64,000 nt of DNA from Clitopilus passeckerianus (GCA_944990035.1 CALYLX010000077.1:62001-126000), one strand, 5' to 3'. Counted from the first letter of the stretch, positions 11,111 to 24,391 are shown. Made by a program: numbers and translations. Notes: a model not told the origin generated them from the letters alone.

Positions 11111-11574
11111 CCAAGAGAATGCTTGGCTTCCGCCCAGTACTGTACGCTAGGCATAGGATTGTCGCATGAAAGGATCAGAGACTGGCGACTTGAGACCAGC
11201 GATAGTGCAGTGGGTGTCATTTGTTACGTCAAGCAGATGATCCTTCGAAATCCATAGCCAATTCGAGTGATGAACGTGCTGCCTAAGGATAGAACTCGGC
11301 GCGAAGCAGCGGTGCATTGGATCCTAATTACGCTTGATCAGAAACGGTGGATTTGCATGTGTCGATCAGCAAGTCCAAGTCCAGTATTTCGCTTTCCAAA
11401 TGATGACTCTGCCCTGAAGTTGCCGGGCTTCGCCGGCACCACCCTGCTCACGCTGCACTTAAGGAATATAAGACTGCAAATGAACAATGAGAAATGGCGG
11501 TTCCCCGGCCCCAATGACCTTATCCACACTATGCTCGACCCTCCAGACTTCTTCCTCGAGCTTACTTAGGCCTG

Positions 11575-13190
11575 TTTCGGCGAATCTATTGGCAAGGGAT
11601 GCAGGATACGCTTGGACGATAGGTAGGTGTCTTGACAAATCGTCTTTGGTTTGAATTCTCAGGATGAATGTATGTATAGGTGCTGTGTATATTGGGATTT
11701 GTTGTAGGTCTGACGAAATACCATAACGAAGGCGTCTTTTTTACTGGCCGACTACATTCTGCTAGTTAATACGTTCCTTTTTGGCATAACATCGTACCAA
11801 TTCGTACTCTACTACCTCTCAGGTGCGTCATTTCTCAATCAAGAGTCTGAATCTAGGCTCTAGTAACCATCTGAATCATAGGATTTGACGATTCTCTATG
11901 GATAAAGTGTGTCTTAACTCTTCTGTCATTGCCAACAAGAGCTCACCATGGCTGCGTTCTCGAATAGAGTAGTAGTGTCAAGCCTACTCGTGGTTGACGT
12001 GTTTCATTCTTGCGCGTAAGCCTTTTGTTCCTCACTGAGTTCGACACTCTTACTTACATTCCCAATCTGTCGTGGTACAGGATGATATACGTTCCTTGGT
12101 TTTCTCTGTATGTAGTGTTCCCTTGTGGGGTCATTGTCTCTCTCGGTTTGATGAAGATCGACTAAGCGTGGTTCTATTTTACAGCGTTGAGAACTATAAT
12201 AACCCGGGGATGCTCGGAAGTATGTGATGTCCCTTTTCCTCAACCTCTATTAACCCCCTCCTTTCAGCATTGACCTGGCAATTTGTAACAACACCAATAT
12301 TGGACGCTCTAGCCGCTGGAATCACGCAGTGTTTTCTCATTCACAGGTTAGTGACTCGATGATCGGTGTCGCAGCCAAAGCTCACGCTATGTTGCTGCCT
12401 TGTAGGATATTCCAGCTTAGACAGAGTCGGATACTCTGTATCGTCATAACTATATTGACCGTGACCAGCGTCAGTCTCGGAATTTCTGTCGGCGCCGTGT
12501 GAGTCCAATGTTCTTTTGCCTAATGGTAAGAGGTGATAACTAAAGCTTGTGATATCAGTGAGTTTGGTGTATCGTCGTAAGCATCGCCTTGTCTTATAAA
12601 CCTATCCCTTACTCATGGAACGGACATCGTAATCAGGATCAGAAATGTGATCACAATTCAATACGTTATTATACCCTGGCTCATCACACAATCTCTCGCC
12701 GATCTACTTATATCAGGTTCGGTTATTAATCTAATCACGTTATTCCCCTCTCCAACATGTATTGCAAAACCTAGGCATCCTTGTTCACACATTTCTCCGA
12801 TCCAAAACTGGAAATCGGCAGACAGATTGGGCTATGGGAAAGCTTCTGAGGAAGAGTGTACAAACTGGAATACCTGCCGCCTTAGTTGCCGTACTCATTC
12901 TTCTGACATATGGTACGTGATCCCATACCTCACCACCGTCCAGAAGAGCTTGCTTTATTGATGAAAGATCGTTGCGATAGTCATATGCGGTACAGAAAAT
13001 AACAGCATGTTCGCTGCGCTCACTTTTCCTCATGGGCGGATATACACCCTCGTACGCGTTTCAGACTAGATTTCCTGCAGCGCTGCTCACTTTTTCGTGT
13101 CACTAGACGCTATTGGACACGCTTCTTGTCCGGAACACTTTGAGGAAGAAATTGAGGAGGACAGATACGTCTCGAGTGGTACGTGTTTGA
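11575..13190 (+). CDS. DUF6534-like multi-pass membrane protein
   Basis: A many-exon gene whose pieces match the family repeated at 19-24 and 45-59 kb. In order, fragments read AWTIG/AVYIGIC, LVNTFLFGITSYQFVLYYLS (about 11768-11820), a segment near 12270-12350 with LTWQFVTTPILDALAAGITQCFLIHR, then IFQLRQSRILCIVITILTV, IRNVITIQYVIIPWLITQSLADLLIS, FLRSKTGNRQTDWAMGKLLR followed by KSVQTGIPAALVAVLILLTYG, an exon ending LTFPHGRIYTL, and TLLDTLLVRNTLRK with a stop at 13188-13190. This gives about seven hydrophobic helices and the diagnostic cytosolic T-D..L..L.R..VQTG motif. The first exon and start codon are uncertain. The C-terminal tail is shorter than in the paralogs. Function of the family is unknown. 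Plasma membrane is the likely site. Confidence 0.62.
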
Positions 13191-14118
13191 GTGAATCTTC
13201 GAAAGCGCTGCGTTCCAACTGACTGAGGGATAGCTTCGAAACCTTCGAGAACAGACGGGCAACTCTCAAGCCTCGGGAGGTGACTCCGTATCTATGCATC
13301 ATGTTGAGTTAGAGCTGGTCAGGTTGGCTTCAGCAACGGCTTACCAGGAGGGGAATAAAGAACGTGCTCTAGATGATACTGTTCGCAAGAGCTCGCCGAC
13401 AGGGATTGCTAGGTGATCTCGTGTTTGCTTGCTTGTTTTCTGTAATACAATTGTTACCCATTATAGATCCCTCACTTTTTGACATATCTCTGGAAATATC
13501 GCGCTCATTTTATAGCACACAGGTTGAATATACCTTGACTAATACTACTGTAGAGTTTTGTATTACTTCATGTTTCCAACCAATCCGGTCAACACCCAGG
13601 CTGACCTCCCCTCCCGATGACTCCTTCAGAATCGATTCGAGCACCGAATATTTGCGGATCCGACCTATAAGAGAACATCATTAGCCTCAGCCTGACGTGG
13701 CCTCGATATGTGGTAATTCAATGAAGATATTGACTCGTCTGTGTCGCCGGCTTAGGTGTATCACAGACGGCGGGGCCAAGGCTTTTATATTAGCCACAGG
13801 CTTTGGTTAGGCAACCTGGATGGTTCAAACGGGTTTCCATCTTGAAAGTTGGATGTGTAGGCCTGTGCGCCATAGCATGTCGAAATAGTTTCGTTTGTTC
13901 CTGGTGCGTATGAACACAGATCAAGTCGGTCGAAACGAGGAACCACATAGCCTAAGCGTAACCTGCTCATTGAAATACTCTTTCTGCACTACCCAATGGA
14001 CCGGAATAGTTAAATTTGTACATAGGCCCTGGGCCTGCGATCATAGATCCGTTGTTTCTTTCGAGTATGGGTTCAAAATGTTAAAGCATGGACATTGACA
14101 CGAAAATGTTCGATCTTG
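13191..14118. other. Intergenic stretch, nothing recognised
   Basis: Only short frames without recognisable motifs. It separates the 3' end of the plus-strand membrane gene from the 3' end of the minus-strand nitronate monooxygenase, so it should hold two convergent transcript ends. Confidence 0.5.
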
Positions 14119-15403
14119 TTAAAGCAACGCCCTAGAGCCCTGCAGCGCAGCCAGAGTTCCACTGTGCAACTCCAATAAAACGTCCTAATAGGATACGATA
14201 TCAGGTTCCCCATCATTCGAAAAAAGCGCTGCAAATCACAAACCCTGGCAGGTTTCAAGGCATCCACATGTCCAACTCCAACCCCAGCCCAAATGATTTC
14301 CCTCTTTCGATCTCCTTTCTGCTTACTTTCATCGAACCTCTTCTGCCTCTCCACTAAGTCCGCACCTTCCTCCCAATCCTTGACAATATCATTCACGATC
14401 GCCCTTCCGTCGACCCCTTCTGGCCAAGTCACGACTGGAGGGGTTCCTCCAACCTCGTCAAATAGGTAGCAACGTTTTGTTGCGCCAAAGCCGGCTGAGC
14501 GAAGAGTGGATTTGAAGGAATCTGAGTAGAGGCATTCGGGCGTGAAGAGGAATCGGGTTCCTAGTGCGACTGCGTCTGCGCCGAGGGTGAGGAGGGAGGC
14601 GACCTGTGAGCCAGTGGATATGCCTCCTGCAGCGACTACGAGTGGGTGATCTGCCTTGTCACTTGCCAGCGCGGAGAGAACAGCGGGAAGTAGATTGAAC
14701 AGAGGCGGAGCATTGGCACCTCCGTGGCCTCCTGCGTCGTGTCCTGGGGAGATGAGGATAATCAGGACTCTTGAAACTCCATGAAATGGCGGGGCTGCCC
14801 ACCTTGTACAACCAGTCCGTCAACCTTCCATTCCTTAGCAGCCTTTAGAGCCTGCTCAACCGAATTCACGATCACCCACACCTCCGTCCTCGCGCTCTGT
14901 TCCTTCCGACCCCGCTTCTCATCGTACTCTCTCACAAACCGAACGTATTTCCCAAGATCAGAACCGAAGGCTAGCCAAATCACAGCAGGATTCTCATCGA
15001 GAACCTTAGGAAGTCGTGGGTCGTTAGAGACCTCAGTCCGATCAAGCAGCCAGCCTAGGAAACCAACGCCAACGGTCCACAGGTGGTCGTCTGACTTGTC
15101 GATGCCGAGTTGCTGACGGATGGATTGAAGGTCGGTGATTAACTTCTGAGACGAACTGCCACCTTTCGAGAATCACAGGATCGATATTGTCGGGAACTCG
15201 GATTGAAGTGAACGTACCTGCAGGGAGGATGCCCAGTCCGCCCGCAGAAATTACAGCGCCTACAAGGGCAGCATCAGAAGCACCAGCCATCGGGGCGAGC
15301 ACGATCGGAGTCTTCAGGCCTATGAATAATCAGATTTGAATCACAAGAGGTGAAGCAAATACATACCGAACCGCTTGGTATACCTCGTCGTAATTGGCTC
15401 CAT
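14119..15403 (-). CDS. Nitronate monooxygenase (2-nitropropane dioxygenase family)
   Basis: FMN-dependent TIM-barrel enzyme that oxidises alkyl nitronates. Exons on the minus strand are 15403-15367, 15319-15198, 15145-14803, 14743-14244 and 14184-14119, all in phase, giving 355 residues, the normal family length. Family hallmarks are TPIVLAPMAGASDAALVGAV, AGGLGILPAG, the VGVGFLGW strand, the GLVVQGHDAGGHGG flavin/phosphate segment formed across an intron, VVAAGGISTG, and LGADAVALGTRFLFTPE. The second intron uses a weak donor (GTTCCC). A stronger GTACGT 25 bases upstream would break the frame, so that boundary is the least certain. It lies head to tail with the hydrolase at 15906-17279, separated by 502 bases. 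Roles in detoxifying nitro compounds or propionate-3-nitronate are known for the family. Confidence 0.88.
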
Positions 15404-15905
15404 GGTTGCGGAGGAACGGAAGCAGGAAGACAATCATCGGTCATCCAGCAGTGCATTGAGATCTTATATATGTCATGCACCGAACATGGCCGCCGCCCGA
15501 GACCACCATATCACTCTTGTGACGTGATCGTAGTGTTTAACTGGTGTTTGCTTTAAGACCGGAGGATCTCCGTGGTCATGGGATGATGGTGGTCATAAAA
15601 GCAGCTTCGGCGATGCTACGGCCAACTCTATCAAATGTGTCAGTTCAGAGATTGAATCTGTAAAACAATTTCGACAGTAGGCACGATACGCAGAGAGGTC
15701 AGAGCAAGAGCGTTGAAAATGACAAAGAGAGGGGAAGGCGAACCGGAGGCTGCAAGGCACCAAGCCATTGACAGAAACCCCGATGGAGCAATTTGTAGAC
15801 ATGCCCACTCGATGGCGTAATGCAGGAACGCGTCTCGCTTGCAAAGGCATGAAGTTCAAAATTGGCATTTGGATTGTAAACAGAATCACAGATACATGGC
15901 TCTCA

Positions 15906-17279
15906 TCACAGACGAGCACGTCCTTGAGTTCTCTGAGGTAGTTTATCGAGTACGGCAAGGGAATCCCTAGCAACTTCCTTCGGCAATTGGTGTATAACCT
16001 AAAGATGGGAGATTACAAAATGTCAGAAAACGATAAGACGGGCAAATAGAATAACGCACCAAATGATCGCTCTTCGGAGGAAGCATACTGAACGTAATAC
16101 CCCTCTCAGTCATCCAACCGAATTCCTTCTCGTCCGGGCTGTAGAAGTATACATGCGTCAGCAAACGATTGCCCAGGGTACGGCGAAGAGAACTAACCTC
16201 AGCGGGCTCCTCTTGGCCACGAACACATGCATCGGTATAATCTTGCTCACTTCAGGGGTACATGATGTTGGAACGTTCAACTCCGTATGGTTGTTGTACG
16301 CAAAGACTTCATGATGCCGAGCAGCGCTCAGAGTCACACCTTTTTGGTCCGGGTACCAAACCGTCGGGAGATCACGAAGACCATAGTTCTGTTGATTGCA
16401 TAGAATCCATCAGCAAAGTTCCAAGAGAAAGGAGGATTAGGCAACCTACGACATATGCATCCAACACCCTAGGGTCCCAGAACTTCCAGGGCGCCCTCTT
16501 TATCATCCAGGCTTTCGCGACTTCCCTGCTCTCCCAGATGTCTCTGCGAACTTTGGTCGGTTCAACGAGGAAGGCGCTGGTCATAACGGTATAGCCGGGT
16601 TCCCAGAATAGTTCACGAGGAGGTTCAATGAGGAGAATGCCGTCGAAGATTTTGTTGTCTTCTTTGTGGTACAAGGAGGAAAGCCAGATCCTGTTCAAGA
16701 AGATGAGCAAAGAGGTACATCATTTGTACTAAAAGAAATACATACGCAGCACCACAGCCTACCGAATGTCCTACGACAATAAGACGATGCTTGTCTGAAT
16801 CTCTCATAAGGCCAGATCGAAGCAGGCGCTGTCCACATCTTGCATATTCTTGCAAACCTAGGGGCATATATCCAGGTTAAAACGCTTCAGGAGGCTAGAA
16901 ATACACAGAGAACACTCACTAACGTCTCTGGGATCCTCAAACAGGAATTGGTCGTTCAAATGTGAGCTCTCGCCATGATTGGGCACATCAAGTGTCCAAG
17001 CTTCTTTGATAGTCGGCTTTCGTCCGTCTTTGCTGTCTGCAGCAGCAATCTCGTCGAAGAAGGGTTCCCAGGTCTCTTTGTCTGAGAGGGAGAGCGCGTC
17101 AGCTGTAACTCCTGAAAGACCATGGTTGTCGTGAGCTTACTGAACCCGATCCCATGCAAGCACAACAGGACCGTCCCAACCTCCTGCTCTGGGAACGCTG
17201 TGAACCTGTATTTCTTCACCACGAACTTCAATGGGCGCCCTTCTGGGTTCTCGTCGATCTGGAACTTCTGCACCTCCAT
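15906..17279 (-). CDS. Alpha/beta hydrolase (AB hydrolase-1 type)
   Basis: Seven exons on the minus strand, 17279-17141, 17081-16920, 16857-16746, 16690-16450, 16388-16198, 16138-16060 and 15998-15906, splice in phase to 338 residues. The first strand and oxyanion loop read VLLCLHGIGFNKETWEP. The turn LDVPNHGESS carries the usual Asp-x-x-Asn-His-Gly. The nucleophile elbow is VVGHSVG, with the catalytic Ser near residue 128. The acid is not assigned, and the late His is probably in PPKSDHLVIHQLPKEVA. The C-terminal helix ends QGRARL. The overall layout resembles fungal serine hydrolases annotated as toxin-biosynthesis-like or epoxide-hydrolase-like enzymes. Substrate unknown. Same strand as the downstream nitronate monooxygenase, but separate promoters are likely. 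Confidence 0.85.
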
Positions 17280-19084
17280 TCAAATTGTTGTGGTGTTGTG
17301 ATTGCGCTTTTGATAATGGTTGAGGAAATGTAAGCTCGTAGCAGCGCCTTCTTATAACCAAATGGCTACAGAATGGATCAGAAGCTACTAAAGGCGTCCA
17401 CATGGAACACCCACCTATAATGATAGAACCTTCGAGTTGTGGACGATTGGGTTTGCTGTGCGTGATGACCGGTGCACGGTAAATTCGGCTTCTCGTCAAT
17501 CACGAGCCTTCAATCGTCTTCTATAGCCGCCGAGCCAACGCTCAACACCACGGTGGGGCTCTGAAGCATCGAGCTTGTAGAAAATATCAGCGCCGAGAAA
17601 AGCCTCTTTGTCGTAGTCCGAGGCGATCGAGCGTACCAGACCCCTTGACCAGGGCCACCAACATTGGCCACCAGAAGTTATTTGGCAAAGGGTCTCATTC
17701 CAAACAAACCCTGGCCGAGTTCGGCAAATCACCAGGCCTTAGATTTAGCTCATCATTGATGTCTTTCACTGCGAATCGAGCCAGGAAACTTGGCAGAAAT
17801 GAACGTTATTGAAGCAAATGTACCCGATACTCCACATTACTGAAGCTATCCTACAACCTAATCCTGTGCTTCAGCGTTATCCAAAGGAAAACCTCAGGAC
17901 CCTCTGTTGAACCAACATTCTGGAGGTCCCTGGCCCTGGTCGATTTTTTGTCCAGTGGCAGTATTTTCATTTCGTATTGAGGCGCTCAAGCGTTAGGAAT
18001 GAAATGGACAGCTCCGTACCCAACGGTTAACCTTTGACCGATAACTCCTCATCTTCATTGGAAATCAGTGGGGCGCTAACAGAGGAGCGACCGGAAACTG
18101 CCTACGCCGACAAATTCGCAGTTTTTCGCTCAAATTTGGCTTGTAGCGTTGGCACCCGATCGATGATTATTCAAAGTCTCGTATTTCCCTCGATAGACGT
18201 GATTTATATTTAGTTCACGTCGGGATGGACATAGCAAGAGAGTCAGGTATATGTTGTTTTTGTTTCCTGGCTCAGTGGTGGTTTATTAACCACATCGTCC
18301 CTGTCAGTAGGTTCTCAAAGGAATTGCCCGGTCCATCGGCCTCCAAGTTTCCCCAATGACGAAGGCAGCGCCGGAAACAGGGAATTGGCCTGTTGCCCTG
18401 GCATCGGTTCAGATTCAGGTCGGGACAGGGTCAGCAAATCTTCGGGTGCGCATTCGCTTCCGCCACACCGATTATCGCTCGCTCTCCCACAATTCATTCT
18501 TTGCAACGAATTCACTTCGGCACGGAAGCATCTCACTTTGAGCAAATCTACCGAGTAATTTTCTTTGCCAAATAGAAAGGGTCGTAGCAGAGAGGCTTGC
18601 CACTCACGCTCCCGCATCCCCGCTAGAGTTCAAACATGCTCAATCGTGTCGTGTGGAGTGAAAGCGACCATCAAGTCTCGGGCTAAGTACAAGGACGTCA
18701 ACGTTAACTATGAGGGTGGGTCAGGCGTCTGAATTGTGGCCTTCTCCATCGTTCCTTACTTACTCGCTTCATGCTCTTCAGGTCCCAATACCTTGAATAA
18801 CCTACGATCAAGCTCCAGTGCCGACGCTTCGCTTTTTCCCAAGTGGCGAAATACTCCTTCATCTGAACAACCGAACCTGGACGATAGCAAATCGCCGACG
18901 GCATGTCCTCTCTGCCGCTTTTAGTGGTTACTGAAGGCGCTTTGGGGATCGATCTTCTCCGCATAATTTCATCGATTCTTGAAATTATTTTGCCGGAGTC
19001 AAATTCATTCATTAAATAAAAGGTCCTGAAAGAGGATCTTTCATTTGAGTCGTCTGTCGACACGTCTCTTTCACGCCGAACGTC
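17280..19084. other. Intergenic stretch; promoter region of the 19085 gene
   Basis: A minus-strand frame at 17496-17732 (78 codons, ending GGYRRRLKARD) shows no recognisable domain and is probably not a gene. From about 18400 onward the sequence is similar to 21430-22047, the region upstream of the paralog at 22048. Shared words include CGCCACACCGA, CTTCGGCACGGAAGC and AAGGGTCGTAGCA. This marks it as the duplicated upstream region of the membrane-protein pair. Confidence 0.5.
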
Positions 19085-21100
19085 ATGTCCCAGGATCCCT
19101 CGACTGCTCTGCCTATTGGCCTTCGTGGCTTTTACAAGCTGCTGACGGAGATGTTTAAGGCTCCTTTGATCGGTGAGTGTGCATGCGAAGCTCATAATCA
19201 AACTTTGGAACTGAATGGTCTGCATGAATAGGCATGATGGTCGGATGCGTGTAAGAATCCACCAGATCCACCCCATATTGCTTGACTGATCTCCATTCCA
19301 AAGCTTGTTTGGAATTATTCTTGGACAGGCGATATACTATTACCGAAGCTACCCGAAAGATGACAAGAAAATCAAGATCTTGGTGAACATTCTATCATAA
19401 CGAGTGTTTCAACGTCGATCTGACCATTCTTGACGCTCCCAGGTAGCAATCCTATGGTTCGTGATTGTTAGAATCATTCTGTCTACCCGCTGATTGAAGG
19501 GCACTGGCAGTCTTCTCGAGTTCGCCCATTTGTTGGCTCTGACCCATGCCGCCTGGGTGTATTTCCTTTACGCGAAGATGCCAGAGAATATCGGCCTCCT
19601 GTTCCGTGCCCCAATGTGAGCTAGCTCCGTCCTGTATGATTCGCACATCTGACTCAACTTGATTCAAGAGGATTCTCGGTACGCAGTCCTCATGTACAAA
19701 GTGTTCAACCTGTGGAGCTCATCGTCGTTGGGGATAGGTTGCGTTTTTACTTTCTGTAAGTTCATTCCTTCGGGGCCTGTCGTCATGCCGCTCATCGATC
19801 TCTAGTTCATCATGACAAGTCTGGTACAAGCGTAAGCCTTCGCTCCACTTATGCCAACCTTTTCTCAGCGTATTGCAGTTTCTATGCCTGGCGCGTATGG
19901 CTAGGTAGGATATTCGCATTCGAGGTCTACACGGTACCTAACATCCTCCTAGTAAGCAACTCGCACCGTTACCGAGACCATGTTGTCGGATTAATCGTCA
20001 GTCTCTGAACCATCTGTACGAACCATGGCTGATCAGTCTTCTTTGCAGCTGGCTCTTGATCTCATCCAATTCGGTATGCAATTCGCCTCTACGTTGGTTA
20101 CCTATGATCACTCATTCTGGGGCTCACCAAGCATTTGGCATCGGTATGCGGCACTTTTTCTGCCCTACTCGTTTCTTTGCTGACACGAAGTAAACAGCCA
20201 CTAATGTACCACAGTGAGCCACGTTCTCCGTTCTCCATTCCCCGTACGGTAACTGACCTCTGTTTACAGATATGGGCCGGAGAGTATCTCTGGTGCACAC
20301 TCACCTATACGATCTGTGAGAAGACTCTTCCTCGGAATATCCTCGAATTGATACTGATACGCATACGAAGGGATTATTGACTGCGCAATTATGCACATCA
20401 ATGCTCTGCGATGTGGTCATCTCAGTGGCCCTCGTATACTTCCTCCGCCGCGCTCGCTCGCCGTTCCGATCGTACGTACCGCTCTGGTTGAAGCATAGCT
20501 GTCTGATCATTCATAATTTATTATGTAGTTCTCGGAACGTTGTTGACCGCTTGGTAATTTATAGGTATGGTTGCGACATTTCGTCTGGTATGCAGTGCTA
20601 ATGCTTTTTGTCTAGTGTCAACGTTGGCCTATTGACGACTGTGATGGCGCTAGCAACTTTCATAGTGGTCAGTCCGGCCATTGATATTCTGCGACGGTTT
20701 ACTAACTGCTGGCAGTTCCACGCCTTCCCCACCGGGTTCCAATACATTGGTGAGCTAGTCCTTCGTCCCAGGCTATAAAACTCTAAACTGATTACGACGC
20801 GTGATTTCTAGCTTTGGTCGATATTATCAGCAAAGGTGGGCTTTCCTCTATTGGTTTGTCATGACGTATCTAACCCGGTCGCCAAGTCTATGTCAATTCT
20901 TTACTAGTAACGTCCGTCATGTCTTTGACCTTTGTTGATCGCCTCAGAGGCTGACGAACATTACCAGACTCAACTCCCGCAAAGAATTGCGCAAAGCATA
21001 CGATGGATCAACGTCCAAACAGTTTCAACTAGCCAAGAGATCTGTGCCCACTGGCATCCATATTTCAAAAGAGATCGAAAGCACTCAGAGTGCATGCTAG
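19085..21100 (+). CDS. DUF6534-like membrane protein, tandem copy 1
   Basis: Starts MSQDPSTALPIGLRGFYKLL. Exon 1 (19085-19172) ends CCTTTGATCG before a GTGAGT donor, and the next exons read MMVGCV and LFGIILGQAIYYYRSYPKD. Later exons give TGSLLEFAHLLALTHAAWVYF, FIMTSLVQA, FYAWRVWL, FLRRARSPFRS, NVGLLTTVMALATFIV, a VYVNSLL exon and a polar tail beginning LNSRKELRKAYDG and ending ESTQSAC with a stop at 21098-21100. This is the seven-helix plan of the DUF6534 family with a cytosolic tail. More than ten short exons mean that individual boundaries are approximate. The paralog at 22048 matches almost exon for exon. Function unknown; membrane location inferred. Confidence 0.7.
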
Positions 21101-22047
21101 CCCTTAGCACCCGTTGTGCTTGCTCGAACCACTCGTAGGTCACCAGTCTCGTATGTGGGCCACGTCTAACCTCTTGTACCAGCCAACCCTGGAGTCCTTA
21201 ACAACCTAAATTACATCAAATGCGCCAAATAATAGAGCTACCGAGGCCAATTTCACCATTTTCTCGAGTTCTTGTAGGAGAGTAATAAAGAGGACGATTA
21301 GTCCATGTATTCGAATGTGTATCTGTCCAACGTAAAAGTAATACAGGAAAGACTTCTCATACACGAAATATGGCATGTGGGTGCGTGTCGGCGTTCGCCA
21401 CAAGCAGTGTGTGTCCGTGAGTAAATCACAGCTGCTGGCTCAGCACTATGACCAGGGTGTGTTTGCCACCGCCACACCGACTTGTCGCATCCTCTCCCAC
21501 ACGCACACACTATCCCTATCACAGTTTCAACTTCGGCACGGAAGCTTTTCCCAAGAACAGATTAAAGGAGCGACCTTTTCACTTCAAACTTCTAAGGGTC
21601 GTAGCATCGAAGTTTGCCACCTCCACCTCTCGCAATCTTCTGGAGCTGAGTCATTCAACTCAACTGCCCCATAGCTACCTCCACGTCATGACCACGGTCG
21701 GCCTGTCGATACCGCCACTGGGCGCTGAGCCTCTACAGAGTTTGGGCCTTTTTTTCAAAGGGCTTTTGCCGTTCTTCGTTTGCCAACCTTGGATCATACC
21801 TGCCCATGTCCTGATAAGCTACAATGGATGGATCTCAGGGCTTTAGTGCTAAATACCCATCTGGCGCATTCAAACCTTGATGGTCCGCGAGCCACCGGCG
21901 GCATGTCCCCTCTTTGAATTACTTAGCGCTTCGGGGGGCCAATCCTGGATCAATCTTCTCCCCACTAAATATTTTGCCGGGGTCCATTCGAAGGATATAA
22001 GGCAAGCAAGCGGATCTACCTTTCTCGCCTCTTTCTCATCGAACATT

Positions 22048-24069
22048 ATGTCCCAGGATCCTAAGACTGCGCTGCCTGTGGGCCTTCGAGGCTTCTATGC
22101 GCTGTTGACGGAGATGTTTAGGGCCCCATTGATTGGTAAGAATGGGGAACAGACTGGTAACCAAAGTTGGATCTGACTGAGCCGCACGAACAGGTTGGAT
22201 GGTTGGATGCGTGTAGGGATCCACCAGAGTCCCCTAATATAACTCTACTGACCTCTTCAAGCTTGTCCGGGGTTATTCTTGGACAGACGATATCTTACTA
22301 CAGAACCTATCCAAAAGACGGCAGGAACATCAAGATCTTGGCGAGTAAACTTTTATGACGAATTTGTCAACTCCAATCTGACCATGATCAACGCTTTTAG
22401 GTCGGAACATTATGGTATGTAATAGTTAGTACCATTTTGTGGCGAGGTCCTGACTATTTTAACGGGTGCCCACAGCCTTCTCGAGTTCGCACATCTAGGG
22501 GGTCTGACCCAGGCCGCCTGGGTATATTTCATTCGCGCGAAGATGCCTGAGAATGTGAATCTCCTGTTCCGCGCCCCAATGTAAGCTGACACAGTTCTAT
22601 TTACTCATGAATCTAATTCACCTGCATGCAGAGGGTTTTCGGTACGTAAAACAAACAAAGAGACTATCAGACCCGTGGACCTCATTGATGTTATGGATAG
22701 GTTGCATTCCTGCTCTCTGTGAGGACGATCCTCGGATTTATTTCTCTGGCACGTTACTCATCACTCTCCAGATCATCATGACCAGTCTGGTACAAGCGTA
22801 AGCCTTCATTTGCTCAATACCATGACATGCATCACCTCATCATAATGCAGTTTCTATGCTTGGCGTGTCTGGCTCGGTAGGTCTCCCAAGTCGACGCTCT
22901 ACTTGCCACTTAGCATCTTCCCAGTGAGCAACTCGCACCATTATCGAGACTATGTTGTCGGAACAATCGTCAGTTGCAGCTAATGTTTCCCATGACCGCA
23001 ATTGATCAATTTGTTCCATAGCTGGCTCTGAATCTCATGTCGTTTGGTAGGCATTCGTATCTGGCTCATTTGCCTCCTGTTGCTCATTGCTTGTGGGTCG
23101 ACCAGTGTTTGGCATTGGTATGTGACTGCTGTCCATCTATTCCTTTTCTTTCAAAACTTACATAAAAGATAACTAGTCACGAATGTACCACAGTAAGTTA
23201 TCTTCCTCTATTCGGTACGACGTCTGATCTTTGCTCATAGGTACGGGAAGGAGAGCATTTCCGGTGCTCACGCACCAACACGAGCAGTGAGAAGACTCGT
23301 TTCGGAAGCTACATGCCTCGAATTAACATGCTTTAAGGCTTTCTTTTCGGCTCAATTGGCAACTTCAATGCTTTGTGATCTCGTTATCTCGGTATCCCTA
23401 GTATACTTCCTACGCCGCGCTCGCTCACCCTTTCGGTCGTGCGTATCCCCACGGTTCAAGCACTGATGTCCCATAGCACTCACATATCTTACTGCTAGAT
23501 CAAGGAATGTCGTTGACCGTTTGGTGATCTCCAGGTATGTTTACGAAGTTTCCTCAGTAGGTGATGCTAAGGCTTTCCTTTCTAGTGTCAACGTTGGTCT
23601 ATTGACGACTGCGATGGCCATAGCCACGTTCATAGTGGTCAGTCCAACGGCCCATCTTCTTCGTAGATTTGCTGATTGGTAGCAGTTTCATGCATGCCGA
23701 GGAGGCTTCGAGTTTGTTGGTGAGTCAGTCCTTTCTGTCGTACGTTGAAACTTGTAAACTGACTATTATGGGACGTTACCCAGCCTTAGTTGATATTATC
23801 AGCAAAGGTGAGGCTTCTTTTATTGAATTATTACCAGCTGCTCAAGCCGCTCCGAAGTCTACGTGAACTCTTTATTAGTAACGTTCGTGTTCTTTTTAGC
23901 TTTTATGGCCTTGACTGACAATCACACTCATAGCCTTAATTCTCGTAAGGAATTGCGCCAGGCATTTGATGGACCAAAATCCAACCACTTTCGTCTTGTG
24001 GATCTGGATAAATCCGTTTCTAATGGGATCCAAGTTACAAAAGTAACCGAAAGCTGTCTAAGTACATAA
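22048..24069 (+). CDS. DUF6534-like membrane protein, tandem copy 2
   Basis: Tandem duplicate of the 19085 gene, with starts 2963 bases apart. It opens MSQDPKTALPVGLRGFYALL. Exon pieces continue WMVGCV, LSGVILGQTISYYRTYPKD, LLEFAHLGGLTQAAWVYFIRAKMPENV, FYAWRVWL, FLRRARSPFRS, NVGLLTTAMAIATFIV and a tail LNSRKELRQAFDGPKSNHF with a stop at 24067-24069. The tail after SNHF has diverged from copy 1. Some exons (around 22620-22790 and 23270-23340) look less well preserved than in copy 1, so a late frame defect cannot be excluded by eye. Confidence 0.62.
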
Positions 24070-24391
24070 TGCTCCTTAGCTCCCACCAATCATACGCATT
24101 TGCCCAAATAATGTTTTGCACTGGTGGGTCCCATCCTCAGTCGATTCGCCCCCATCTCACCTCCTGAAGCAGTCATTTCTGCATCCCTGCCCATCTTTGC
24201 TTATCTTCTGGATTACATTACTCGTAGCTTAAATTTGCAACAGTAGCCAATTTCACTGTATTGCCGACTTTAGGAAACCAATCCTATGCATGTATTTAAA
24301 CAAGGGCTTTATCCATGATCACATTGCAATTGCTACAATCTTACACCTTTGATCAGGGGGGAAATCCAACGTTGAAAGTAACCTCCTTCGA

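Noticed and set aside
17496..17732. 78-codon minus-strand frame before the hydrolase
   Set aside because: No domain, no clear start context and no paralog; treated as chance.
24040..24069. C-terminal CLST of the 22048 gene as a CaaX prenylation box of a pheromone precursor
   Set aside because: The protein is a multi-pass membrane protein of the DUF6534 type, not a short pheromone precursor, and the last residues are not aliphatic-aliphatic.
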